Of a stretch of DNA of 12,930 nucleotides, positions 6,506-12,930 are shown one piece after another. The position numbers and the translations under genes are program-made. The number at the start of each line of letters is the position of its first letter. The stretch's first letter is position 1. This DNA comes from an uncultured SAR324 cluster bacterium (GTDB lineage: Bacteria; SAR324; NAC60-12): assembly GCA_902575715.1 (NCBI GenBank), contig CACGSI010000025.1, positions 1 through 12,930 of the forward strand, read 5' to 3'. Under the pieces are notes generated by a model. The model saw only the letters and a list, made by a program, of their open reading frames with translations. It did not search any database and had not been told where the DNA came from.

Positions 6506-7456
6506 TTAATTTTGATTTGTTTCTATTTCAAAACTTGCTAGAACTGCTCTATGATCTGATGGGTAGTCTGTAAAAGAAATATTTGAATTATTGCCCACCT
6601 CACCAAGAAGTTCAACTTTTTTGACTTTTATTCCATTTCCTAAAAAATAAATAAAATCAATTCGATCTTCAGGATCCATATCATAAGAATTAGGACTCTC
6701 GGGGTACCGTCCTGCTGGCCATGTAAAGCCAGGATATTTTATTGAATCGGGATACAATTCTCGATAAGCATCTATTAGGCCAGTGCGTAAAATTTTTTTT
6801 GATGTGGGAAAATCTATTTTCATAATATGAATTCCTGCTTTTGCTGCTTTTATTGTCCAATCTAAATGTGAGGGTTCATTAAAATCTCCTGTCAAAAATA
6901 CTGGATCTCCGGTGCCAAAAACACTTTTAATATCTAATAAAATTTTTGTAATTTCAGTTTCATGTGATATACGAGCTGAAAGAATAGCTTTATTTTCTGC
7001 ATCAACATCCTTTGGATCAATAAATTCTCCCCCATGATATTTTGTATTTAACAATTGATATGGAACATATGGGAAGTGCCACAAATGTGTATTAAATATC
7101 CAAATATTTTTCCCAAAATCCGTTTTTACTTGAATTCCAAAGCCGCCAGGAGATTGTACTACAATTGGGAAGCGGCTCAACGTAGACTGCCCAACTTGTT
7201 GAGTCCATCGTGCACGAATTTTATTCCCATTGCCGCCAGATTTTTCAAGCGAATCCAAAATTGCACCTCGAACGTAGAAAAATTCGATAGCATCAGCAAT
7301 TTTTGGAGTTTGATCTTCAAAATTTCTATTAACATTTTCTTGAATTCCTATTAAATCAGCTCCAGAAGATTTAATGATTTCTATAGTTTTTTCTAAAGGT
7401 TTTAAATGTCCTCCCCAGTAAAGGTTATAACTCAAAACTTTTAAACAATTTTTCAT
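6506..7456 (-). CDS. Endonuclease/exonuclease/phosphatase (EEP) family metal-dependent hydrolase
   Basis: This 316-residue protein has the EEP fold shared by DNase I, exonuclease III, sphingomyelinases and inositol-phosphate phosphatases, which use divalent metal to cleave phosphoester bonds. Expected elements occur in order: SYNLYWGG with Asn11, GIQE with the metal-binding Glu40, FNTHLWH with His124, LTGDFNEP with Asp191 and Asn193, RIDFI with Asp267, and the terminal YPSDHRAV with Asp301 and His302. No signal peptide or membrane segment is visible, so it should act in the cytoplasm. It is the last gene of the ABC importer run, 52 bases after the ATPase stop, which suggests it processes an imported phosphodiester or phosphomonoester rather than repairing DNA. 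The substrate is not deducible from sequence. A weak AGGA lies about 15 bases before the ATG. Confidence 0.88.
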   Translation of the reverse strand: MKNCLKVLSYNLYWGGHLKPLEKTIEIIKSSGADLIGIQENVNRNFEDQTPKIADAIEFFYVRGAILDSLEKSGGNGNKIRARWTQQVGQSTLSRFPIVVQSPGGFGIQVKTDFGKNIWIFNTHLWHFPYVPYQLLNTKYHGGEFIDPKDVDAENKAILSARISHETEITKILLDIKSVFGTGDPVFLTGDFNEPSHLDWTIKAAKAGIHIMKIDFPTSKKILRTGLIDAYRELYPDSIKYPGFTWPAGRYPESPNSYDMDPEDRIDFIYFLGNGIKVKKVELLGEVGNNSNISFTDYPSDHRAVLASFEIETNQN

Positions 7457-7508
7457 AGAATATTTTCAAATTCCTAAAAGATGAATCAATTAAAATTTTT
7501 AAAATTGG

Positions 7509-9323
7509 TTAATTATTCAACATCTCAGGTTTGTACTGACATGAGAAAAAATGACCTGATGAAACTGTTTGAAGCGGAGGCCTTTTTTTAGAGCATGTTT
7601 TAGGAATTGCAACTGGGCATCTTTCGACGAAAGGACATCCACTCTGCGTTATTTTTACTTCTCTTGCAATTCCTGCCATTGCTTCTCTAGATGAAAGTGT
7701 TTCTTCTAACCATCCTTGACGCATTTCTGGTACAGAGGAAATGAGAAGTTTTGTATATGGATGAAATGGAGGGTTAAAAACTGATGATTTATGACCAGTT
7801 TCGGCGATTCTACCAGCATATAGGACAACCACTTTATCTGAAATATTAGCTACAGTATCTAGATCATGACTTATAAATAAATAAGTAAGATTTAATTCTT
7901 TTTGGAGTCTTTGTAATAAGTTTAAAATAGTTTTAGCTACTATAGTGTCCAGAGCTGAGGTTACTTCATCACAAATTATTAATTCGGGGTTAGCTGCAAG
8001 TGCCCTTGCTATACAAATCCTTTGTTTTTCTCCTCCTGATAGTTCCCCAGGCAATCTATCAATATATTTTTCTGAAAGTTCAATTTGTTCTAGAAGTTCT
8101 ATTATGCGATAATCTCTCTTTTTACCGTTTAAATCTAAATAAAAACTTAGGGGACGACCTATAATATCACGGACTCTCTGTTTGGGATTTAGCGCAACAT
8201 CTGGAAGTTGATAAATCATTTGAGTTTTTTGCAATTTTTTCTTCAATCTTTGAGAAAGTATTGGCTCAAGTTCTTCTCCTTTAAAAAATATTTCTCCACT
8301 TCGAGGAGCCAACAGTCCTGTTATTACTCTGGCAAGTGTACTTTTGCCGCTTCCGGATTCTCCAACTACTGCAACCGTTTCTCCTTTTTCTACTGAAATA
8401 TTAATATCTTCCAATATATTTTGTCCTTCTCCATATCCTGCTGTAACTGAGTTAATTTTCAAAAGTATTTCATTATCAGTCTTTAGAGAGACTGGTTTTT
8501 CATCACGTTTTCTTGCATCGAGCAAAGCTTTTGTGTAATCTTTTTGAGGATTTTTAAGTATCTGAGATGTTTTGTTATTTTCAATTAGATCCCCATAACG
8601 AAGAACCATCAAATGGTCTGCAAGCTGAGAGACAACAGCTAAATCATGAGTGATGTAAATTGCAGCAACATTTTTAGATGTAACAACTTCTTTAATTGTT
8701 TTTAGGACTTCAATTTGTGTAGTGACATCCAGAGCTGTTGTTGGTTCGTCAAATATAATTAAATCAGGTCCACATGACAAAGCCATTGCTACCATCATTC
8801 GTTGTAGTTGTCCTCCGGAAACTTGATGGGGCCAACGTTCTCCTATTTTTTCTGGTTCAGGAAGATCAAGAGTTTTGTAAATAAATTTACCCTTTTCTCT
8901 GGAACTATTTTTTGACATAATACCGTGGTCGACAGGAGCCTCCGTAAATTGGTCAAGTAATCGGTGTGCGGGATTAAAAGCTGCAGCAGCACTTTGGGCT
9001 ACATATGAAATTTTATTCCCTCTTATCTTTCTTTTTTCATTTTCAGAAATTTTTAGTAAATCTATTCCATCGAAAATTATTTCTCCAGAGATAATTTTAC
9101 AACCGTCTCGTGCGTATCCCATAGCGGCCAAGCCTATAGTAGATTTACCAGCTCCTGATTCGCCAATCAAACCCAAGATCTCTCCTCTCTTAAGTTTTAA
9201 ATCAACGCCTCTTACTATTTCTAACCAACCTTTTTCAGAAAGTCCTTTAATCTTAAGGTTATTAATCTCTAGTAAGAATTCGGAATGTATTTTATTAATT
9301 TTTTTATTTTTTTCAGTTAACAT
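7509..9323 (-). CDS. ABC importer ATPase, fused double nucleotide-binding domains (DppD-DppF type)
   Basis: This 604-residue protein carries both ATPase domains of a peptide/nickel-class importer. Domain 1 has Walker A GESGAGKST (54-62), Q-loop Gln110, signature VSGGQ (168-172), Walker B LIIFDEPTTALD (188-199) and His226. Domain 2 has GESGSGKST (321-329), Gln372, LSGGE (428-432), LIICDEVTSALD (448-459) and His486. Both sites therefore look competent. The C-terminal extension has Cys563, Cys569, Cys577 and Cys595 in the C-X5-C-X7-C-X17-C pattern of the Opp/Dpp ATPase tail; OppD of mycobacteria is known to hold an iron-sulfur cluster there. It would power the two permeases on the inner face of the membrane. 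Its ATG lies inside the end of the upstream permease gene (11-base overlap), so translation is probably coupled. The fusion itself is common in this family. Substrate unknown. Confidence 0.95.
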   Translation of the reverse strand: MLTEKNKKINKIHSEFLLEINNLKIKGLSEKGWLEIVRGVDLKLKRGEILGLIGESGAGKSTIGLAAMGYARDGCKIISGEIIFDGIDLLKISENEKRKIRGNKISYVAQSAAAAFNPAHRLLDQFTEAPVDHGIMSKNSSREKGKFIYKTLDLPEPEKIGERWPHQVSGGQLQRMMVAMALSCGPDLIIFDEPTTALDVTTQIEVLKTIKEVVTSKNVAAIYITHDLAVVSQLADHLMVLRYGDLIENNKTSQILKNPQKDYTKALLDARKRDEKPVSLKTDNEILLKINSVTAGYGEGQNILEDINISVEKGETVAVVGESGSGKSTLARVITGLLAPRSGEIFFKGEELEPILSQRLKKKLQKTQMIYQLPDVALNPKQRVRDIIGRPLSFYLDLNGKKRDYRIIELLEQIELSEKYIDRLPGELSGGEKQRICIARALAANPELIICDEVTSALDTIVAKTILNLLQRLQKELNLTYLFISHDLDTVANISDKVVVLYAGRIAETGHKSSVFNPPFHPYTKLLISSVPEMRQGWLEETLSSREAMAGIAREVKITQSGCPFVERCPVAIPKTCSKKRPPLQTVSSGHFFSCQYKPEMLNN

Positions 9324-10149
9324 CCTTTAAACCGCTTGATTTTTGAAGCATCCAATCTACTACAAAATTTGTTGCAACTGTAAGCAATGCTATTGCTCCT
9401 GCTGGTAGAAGAGGAGTTATATCATCATATGAAATTAGTGTCGCATTATCTCTCACCATAGATCCCCAATCCGCAGTTGGAGGTTGAATACCAAGCCCTA
9501 GAAAACTTACAGCGGAAATAAATAGAAAGACAAAACAAAATCTAAGTCCAAATTCAGCTAGAAGAGGTGCTGTTATATTAGGTAAAATTTCTTTCCTGAT
9601 AATCCACCCCAATTTCTCTCCTCTTAACTGAGCAACTTCTACATAGTCCATTACAGCGACGTTCATTGCTGTTGCACGTGCCAATCGAAAAACTCTGGTA
9701 GCTTCTAAAATTGAGCAAGTAGCAATAAGGTATGTAATTGAAGTTCCAAAGAAAGAAAGAATTAGAAGAGCAAAAATTAATGATGGAATAGACATAAGGA
9801 CATCTACAATCCTTCCAAGGATTTGGTCTATCCATCCTCCTATGACGGCAGCAATCATTCCTAATATCCCACCTATGAGGAATGCTAAAAATGTTGTAAA
9901 AAGTGCCATGCCAATAGTATTGCGTGCGCCGAAAATCAATCTTGAAAGCATATCTCTGCCTAAGTTATCAGTTCCGAGTAAATGTTTTTCAGACCAAACT
10001 TCATATGATCTCCCTATTATTTCTGTTTCTCCGTATGGAGCAATTAAAGGTGCAAAAATTGAAATAATTGAGAAGAACAAAATGACTAAAATTCCAAATT
10101 TTGCGCTCAATGGTGCAGATAGAAATATTTTAAAAATTTTATTTTTCAT
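9313..10149 (-). CDS. ABC importer permease, DppC/OppC type
   Basis: An inner-membrane permease of 278 residues from the binding-protein-dependent transport (BPD) family, DppC/OppC branch. After the first membrane segment (about 18-38) comes a periplasmic stretch ending in LLGTDNLGRDMLSRL (57-71), a signature of this branch. About five further hydrophobic segments follow. The cytoplasmic EAA loop that contacts the ATPase is EVAQLRGEKLGWIIRKEILPN (positions 171 to about 191). FLGLGIQPPTADWGSM (216-231) is the usual late conserved block. Its ATG overlaps the upstream permease stop as ATGA (4 bases), and its own stop lies inside the start of the ATPase gene. No Shine-Dalgarno is visible, which fits coupled translation. 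It should form the membrane channel with the DppB-like protein. Confidence 0.94.
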   Translation of the reverse strand: MKNKIFKIFLSAPLSAKFGILVILFFSIISIFAPLIAPYGETEIIGRSYEVWSEKHLLGTDNLGRDMLSRLIFGARNTIGMALFTTFLAFLIGGILGMIAAVIGGWIDQILGRIVDVLMSIPSLIFALLILSFFGTSITYLIATCSILEATRVFRLARATAMNVAVMDYVEVAQLRGEKLGWIIRKEILPNITAPLLAEFGLRFCFVFLFISAVSFLGLGIQPPTADWGSMVRDNATLISYDDITPLLPAGAIALLTVATNFVVDWMLQKSSGLKDVN

Positions 10150-11102
10150 CTTGGATGAAGAATTCTTGGGTTAGTCACTATTGATATAATATCTGCTAAT
10201 AAATTTAGAAGAATGTATACTGAGGCAAAAATCATTGAGCAGGCTTGAACTACTGGAATATCCCTCTTTGAGACACTATCTACCATTAACTGACCTAATC
10301 CGGGATAAACAAATACAACTTCAACAATTACTACACCTACAACTAGGTAAGCCAAGTTGAGAGCAACTACATTTACAATTGGGGCCAAAGCATTTGGTAG
10401 CGCATGTCTCAATATAATTTTAATTGGTCTTATTCCCTTAAGACGAGCCATTTCTATGTATGGACTTGCTAAGAGATTTATAATAGCAGCTCTTGTCATA
10501 CGCATCATATGAGCAACAACTACTAGAGTAAGAGTTGCAGCAGGAAGAAGTGTTCTGTAAAGTTTTTCAGAAAAAGATAATTCGGTACTTATATTTGAAA
10601 TGCCAGGAAACCAGCCAAGTTTTATTGCGAAAAATAAAATTAATATATAGGAGACAAAGAACTCAGGAAAAGAAATTGAAGTTAGAGTGAATGTGTTTAT
10701 TGCTCTGTCATAAAGTGTATTTCGAAAAAGAGCTGCCAAAATTCCGAGAAACAAAGATAATGGAACGGCAATTGCCGCAGCAAATCCTCCAAGAAAAACA
10801 GTATTCGCTAATCTTATACCAACTAATTCAGAGATTTCTCTTTTGCTTGCGAGAGAAACACCAAGATCACCGGTTATTATTCCTCCAAGCCAGTCCAAGT
10901 ATCTTAAATGGGCAGGCTTATCTAATCCTAACTCGGCTCTAAAAACTTTTACTGTTTCCGGAGTTGCTCCTTGCCCTAATATTGAATCTGCTAAATCACC
11001 TGGCAAAACTTCTACTCCAAAAGTTATCAGAAGCGATATAGCAAATAGGGTAAGAACGCCCAGCGCAATACGCTGGGCTATTACTTTGAGGATATGACTC
11101 AA
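10146..11102 (-). CDS. ABC importer permease, DppB/OppB type, TTG start
   Basis: A 318-residue inner-membrane permease of the DppB/OppB branch. The first hydrophobic segment spans about 10-30 and is followed by EVLPGDLADSILG and the periplasmic region with the family's ELGLDKP block (57-63). Further membrane segments lie near 103-126, 137-160, 184-207, 238-264 and 284-308. The EAA loop is at 217-236 (EMARLKGIRPIKIILRHALP), and the late YPGLGQLMVDSV with RDIPVVQ is typical. The start is TTG at 11102-11100, chosen because AGGAGAAG (11113-11106) stands 6 bases upstream and the encoded N-terminus fits the family. It lies 99 bases after the binding-protein gene, across two inverted repeats, and overlaps the next permease by 4 bases. 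It pairs with the DppC-like protein to form the channel. Confidence 0.94.
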   Translation of the reverse strand: MSHILKVIAQRIALGVLTLFAISLLITFGVEVLPGDLADSILGQGATPETVKVFRAELGLDKPAHLRYLDWLGGIITGDLGVSLASKREISELVGIRLANTVFLGGFAAAIAVPLSLFLGILAALFRNTLYDRAINTFTLTSISFPEFFVSYILILFFAIKLGWFPGISNISTELSFSEKLYRTLLPAATLTLVVVAHMMRMTRAAIINLLASPYIEMARLKGIRPIKIILRHALPNALAPIVNVVALNLAYLVVGVVIVEVVFVYPGLGQLMVDSVSKRDIPVVQACSMIFASVYILLNLLADIISIVTNPRILHPR

Positions 11103-11105
11103 TGT

Positions 11106-11113
11106 CTTCTCCT
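11106..11113 (-). promoter_or_regulatory. Shine-Dalgarno site of the DppB-like gene
   Basis: The minus strand reads AGGAGAAG here, with AGGAG ending 6 bases before the TTG at 11102. This strong site decides the non-ATG start of the permease and contrasts with the AT-rich leaders of most other genes in the window. Confidence 0.8.
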
Positions 11114-11121
11114 AAATTTTT

Positions 11122-11159
11122 CAAGTTATAACAAGTTAAAAGTTAAGTCTTATAACTTG
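11122..11159. repeat. 10-bp inverted repeat between binding-protein and permease genes
   Basis: Perfect arms CAAGTTATAA (11122-11131) and TTATAACTTG (11150-11159) flank an 18-base spacer, inside the 99-base gap after the binding-protein gene. In mRNA of the operon this would be a weak AT-rich hairpin. It is followed by A residues rather than a U-tract, so it is not a standard terminator. The word ATAACTTG recurs at 11193-11200. It may stabilise the upstream binding-protein message or be a protein site. Confidence 0.5.
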
Positions 11160-11162
11160 TAA

Positions 11163-11191
11163 ATGGCAGTCCAGTAAATATCATCTGCCAT
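11163..11191. repeat. 7-bp inverted repeat just after the binding-protein stop
   Basis: Perfect arms ATGGCAG (11163-11169) and CTGCCAT (11185-11191) flank a 15-base spacer, beginning about 10 bases past the binding-protein stop codon in the direction of transcription. It is the more GC-rich of two consecutive inverted repeats in the gap. A hairpin at this place often protects binding-protein mRNA from 3' decay or partly attenuates downstream genes. No U-run follows directly. Confidence 0.45.
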
Positions 11192-11201
11192 CATAACTTG
11201 A

Positions 11202-12794
11202 TTAGGCAAACCACCAACGTTCGTGGAATTTATTACCATCCATCATCCAGTTACCAGCCATAGTCCCATGCTTAATTTTTTTGTGAGTGGCAAAAACAAA
11301 ATTTGCGAACATGGGTACAACAGTACCACCTTCTTCATTTACCATTTTTTGCATGTCAAAATACAATTGACGTCTTCTACTTTGGTTAGTTTCTGCCCTG
11401 GCTTCAATAAGCATTTTGTCAAACTTTTCGCTCTTAAAATGAGTATCGTTCCAATCAGCTCCACTGAAGTGTGTAGTTGTAAACATCCAGTCTTCAGTAG
11501 GTCTTCCACCCCAATAACATGCCCCCCATGGTTTTTTCATCCAAACATTTTTCCAGTAACCATCATTGGGTTCTCTGACTACCTCAATTTCTATACCAGC
11601 CTTGGCAGCATATTCTTTATAGAGTACAGCGGCATCTACTGCTCCCGGGAATGCTGCATCAGCAGCTGACAACTTAACTTTGATACCACCTGCTTTTTTT
11701 GCATAAAAACGAGCTTTGTCCACATCAAATTTCCTTTGAGGTAAGCTCGATGCATGAAAAGGATTAGACGGTGCAATTGGATGATCATTCCCAACAACTC
11801 CATGACCAAAAAGTACTTTTTCAACAATTTCCTTTCTAGGTAAAGCAAACTTGAGTGCTAAACGAACATTATTGTCATCAAAAGGAGCTACATCCACTAG
11901 CATTGGGAAAGTGTAATGCTTTGTACCAGTTACTTCTTTGAGATTTATACCTGGTTTACGTGCTAGAAGATGAGCAGTTTTTAAGTCGGCTCGGTCAATA
12001 GCATCTACTTCTCCTGTAGTAACAGCATTAGTCCTTGCAGTAGGGTCTACTATTGAAAGCATTTCCAACTCATCAAACCAGGCTCTATCAGACTTAAAAT
12101 AATTTGGATTACGTGTTGCAAAGAATCTCACTCCTGGTTCGAACTCCTTTAGGACATACGCTCCAGTACCAACTCCATCTTTAGGTGAAATTTTGCCTCC
12201 ACTTGAAGGTTTTATTGGTACGTGGTAGTCAGAAGCAACGTATGGAAAATCAGCATTACCACCACTCAATTCAAAAATTACCCTATTTTTGCCATCCTTA
12301 CGCATATTTGTAACTTGTTTCAAAAGCGATTTGGCAGGTGACTTAGTCTCACCCATATGGTGTTGAAAGGAAGCAATTACATCATCCGAATCGAGAGTTT
12401 TTCCGTTGTGGAATTCAACTCCACGGCGTAAATTAAAAACCCATGTTTTAGCGTTATTTTGTGCTTCCCAACTCTCAGCTAATTCAGGTTTCATGGCTCC
12501 TGTATGGTCAACTTCTCCTAAATGGTTTTGAAGAGCATAGCCAATACCCTGCATTAAACCATTTTCGTATGTTGCAGGATCTAAAGTATCCGTTGTAGAA
12601 CCATGTGCAATTCCAGCTCTTAAACGACCTCCTCTTTTTGGACTAGCAGCAAAAGCGTCTCTTTCTGCCCAACTCAGCAAGGCTCCTGCACTTGAACCCA
12701 TAAGTCCAAGTCCCATTAATCTTTTTGCAAACTCACGGCGAGAAATTTTTCCTGTCTTGAGCTGTTCCATAATGTGTTCTATTTTACGGTCCAT
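11202..12794 (-). CDS. ABC importer substrate-binding protein (SBP_bac_5, DppA/OppA type) with Tat-like signal
   Basis: A 530-residue periplasmic solute-binding protein of the peptide/nickel family (cluster C). The N-terminus has SRREFAK (18-24), close to the Tat consensus S-R-R-x-F-L-K, then a moderately hydrophobic stretch (LMGLGLMGSSAGALL) and a likely cleavage near AFAA (47-50). Export folded through Tat is therefore probable; no lipobox Cys is seen. The mature part opens with KRGGRLRAG and continues with LDPATYENGL, LAESWEAQNNAKTWVFNLRRGVEFHNG, and FDVDKARFYAKKAG near the lobe hinge, all typical of the family. It is first in the operon with two permeases, a fused ATPase and an EEP hydrolase. 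A strong AAGGAGAG lies 8 bases before the ATG. The ligand is not deducible; peptides, opines and other organic solutes are all handled by this family. Confidence 0.94.
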   Translation of the reverse strand: MDRKIEHIMEQLKTGKISRREFAKRLMGLGLMGSSAGALLSWAERDAFAASPKRGGRLRAGIAHGSTTDTLDPATYENGLMQGIGYALQNHLGEVDHTGAMKPELAESWEAQNNAKTWVFNLRRGVEFHNGKTLDSDDVIASFQHHMGETKSPAKSLLKQVTNMRKDGKNRVIFELSGGNADFPYVASDYHVPIKPSSGGKISPKDGVGTGAYVLKEFEPGVRFFATRNPNYFKSDRAWFDELEMLSIVDPTARTNAVTTGEVDAIDRADLKTAHLLARKPGINLKEVTGTKHYTFPMLVDVAPFDDNNVRLALKFALPRKEIVEKVLFGHGVVGNDHPIAPSNPFHASSLPQRKFDVDKARFYAKKAGGIKVKLSAADAAFPGAVDAAVLYKEYAAKAGIEIEVVREPNDGYWKNVWMKKPWGACYWGGRPTEDWMFTTTHFSGADWNDTHFKSEKFDKMLIEARAETNQSRRRQLYFDMQKMVNEEGGTVVPMFANFVFATHKKIKHGTMAGNWMMDGNKFHERWWFA

Positions 12795-12800
12795 ATGTAC

Positions 12801-12808
12801 CTCTCCTT
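12801..12808 (-). promoter_or_regulatory. Shine-Dalgarno site of the binding-protein gene
   Basis: The minus strand reads AAGGAGAG, with the AGGAG core 8 bases before the ATG at 12794. It is near-perfect and fixes the start, in keeping with the high expression usual for periplasmic binding proteins. Confidence 0.85.
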
Positions 12809-12898
12809 AATTTTTAATTTTTAATTTCGGTAAAAATCGTTATAAAGTTAGTCATCTTCAAGAAAAAAACTAAAAATCAGATTGTTGAATTCTACCGT

Positions 12899-12929
12899 TT
12901 AGACTAGCTTGAAATACAATATAGTCTAA
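12899..12929. repeat. 8-bp inverted repeat upstream of the importer operon
   Basis: Perfect arms TTAGACTA (12899-12906) and TAGTCTAA (12922-12929) flank a 15-base spacer, about 105-135 bases upstream of the binding-protein ATG. Between it and the gene lies AT-rich leader with a possible -10 TATAAC on the minus strand (12844-12839), though no clear -35. It could be an operator, or a weak hairpin ending a gene beyond the window. The remaining bases of 12809-12930 show nothing else recognisable. Confidence 0.35.
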
Positions 12930-12930
12930 T

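Noticed and set aside
9578..9835. Cys-rich 85-residue minus-strand reading frame
   Set aside because: It lies wholly inside the DppC-like gene in another frame; its composition reflects out-of-frame reading of a membrane protein.
11122..11159. Intrinsic terminator between binding-protein and permease genes
   Set aside because: The stem is AT-rich and is followed by A residues in the transcript rather than a U-tract, and the downstream genes are clearly part of the same transporter.
11223..11669. 148-residue plus-strand reading frame
   Set aside because: It is antisense to the well-supported binding-protein gene, with no ribosome site and no recognisable domain.
1..12930. CRISPR array, tRNA, rRNA, IS element or prophage
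   Set aside because: No regularly spaced repeats, no cloverleaf or rRNA-like stretch, no transposase, integrase or phage gene; the window is almost completely filled by metabolic and transport genes.

Overview
The window is AT-rich (by eye about one third G+C), tightly packed, and reads as a low-GC marine alphaproteobacterium. The evidence is two DmdA-type folate-dependent demethylase homologues with a DmdB-type acyl-CoA ligase (DMSP metabolism), a Dpp/Opp-family ABC importer with a Tat-type binding protein, and gaps of only a few bases between several genes. A SAR11-like or HIMB59/AEGEAN-169-like lineage is plausible, but nothing here fixes the taxon. No rRNA, tRNA, CRISPR array, IS element or phage gene was seen. 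No gap between genes exceeds about 140 bases.

Left part, + strand (2-1850): a gene cut by the window edge encodes the C-terminal part of a thiamine-diphosphate enzyme of the acetolactate-synthase type. It is joined by TAATG stop/start overlaps to a small hydroxyisourate-hydrolase/transthyretin-like protein whose C-terminal signature is altered, and then to the first DmdA-like protein. This three-gene cassette is the least explained part of the window.

Middle part, - strand (5420-1856): a second DmdA-like protein, a DmdB-like acyl-CoA ligase and an S51-type peptidase E lie in one direction with short gaps. The first two match the opening steps of DMSP demethylation: DMSP + tetrahydrofolate to 3-methylmercaptopropionate (MMPA), then MMPA to MMPA-CoA. 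DmdC and DmdD are not in the window. An HSL-family (family IV) esterase is transcribed divergently from the second DmdA-like gene (5539-6480).

Right part, - strand (12794-6506): a complete ABC importer operon runs binding protein, two permeases and one fused double ATPase, followed by an endonuclease/exonuclease/phosphatase-fold hydrolase. The binding-protein gene and the first permease gene have strong Shine-Dalgarno sequences and are separated by two inverted repeats. The remaining transporter genes overlap. The substrate cannot be read from sequence; oligopeptide or another organic solute is likely, and the terminal hydrolase may act on what is imported.
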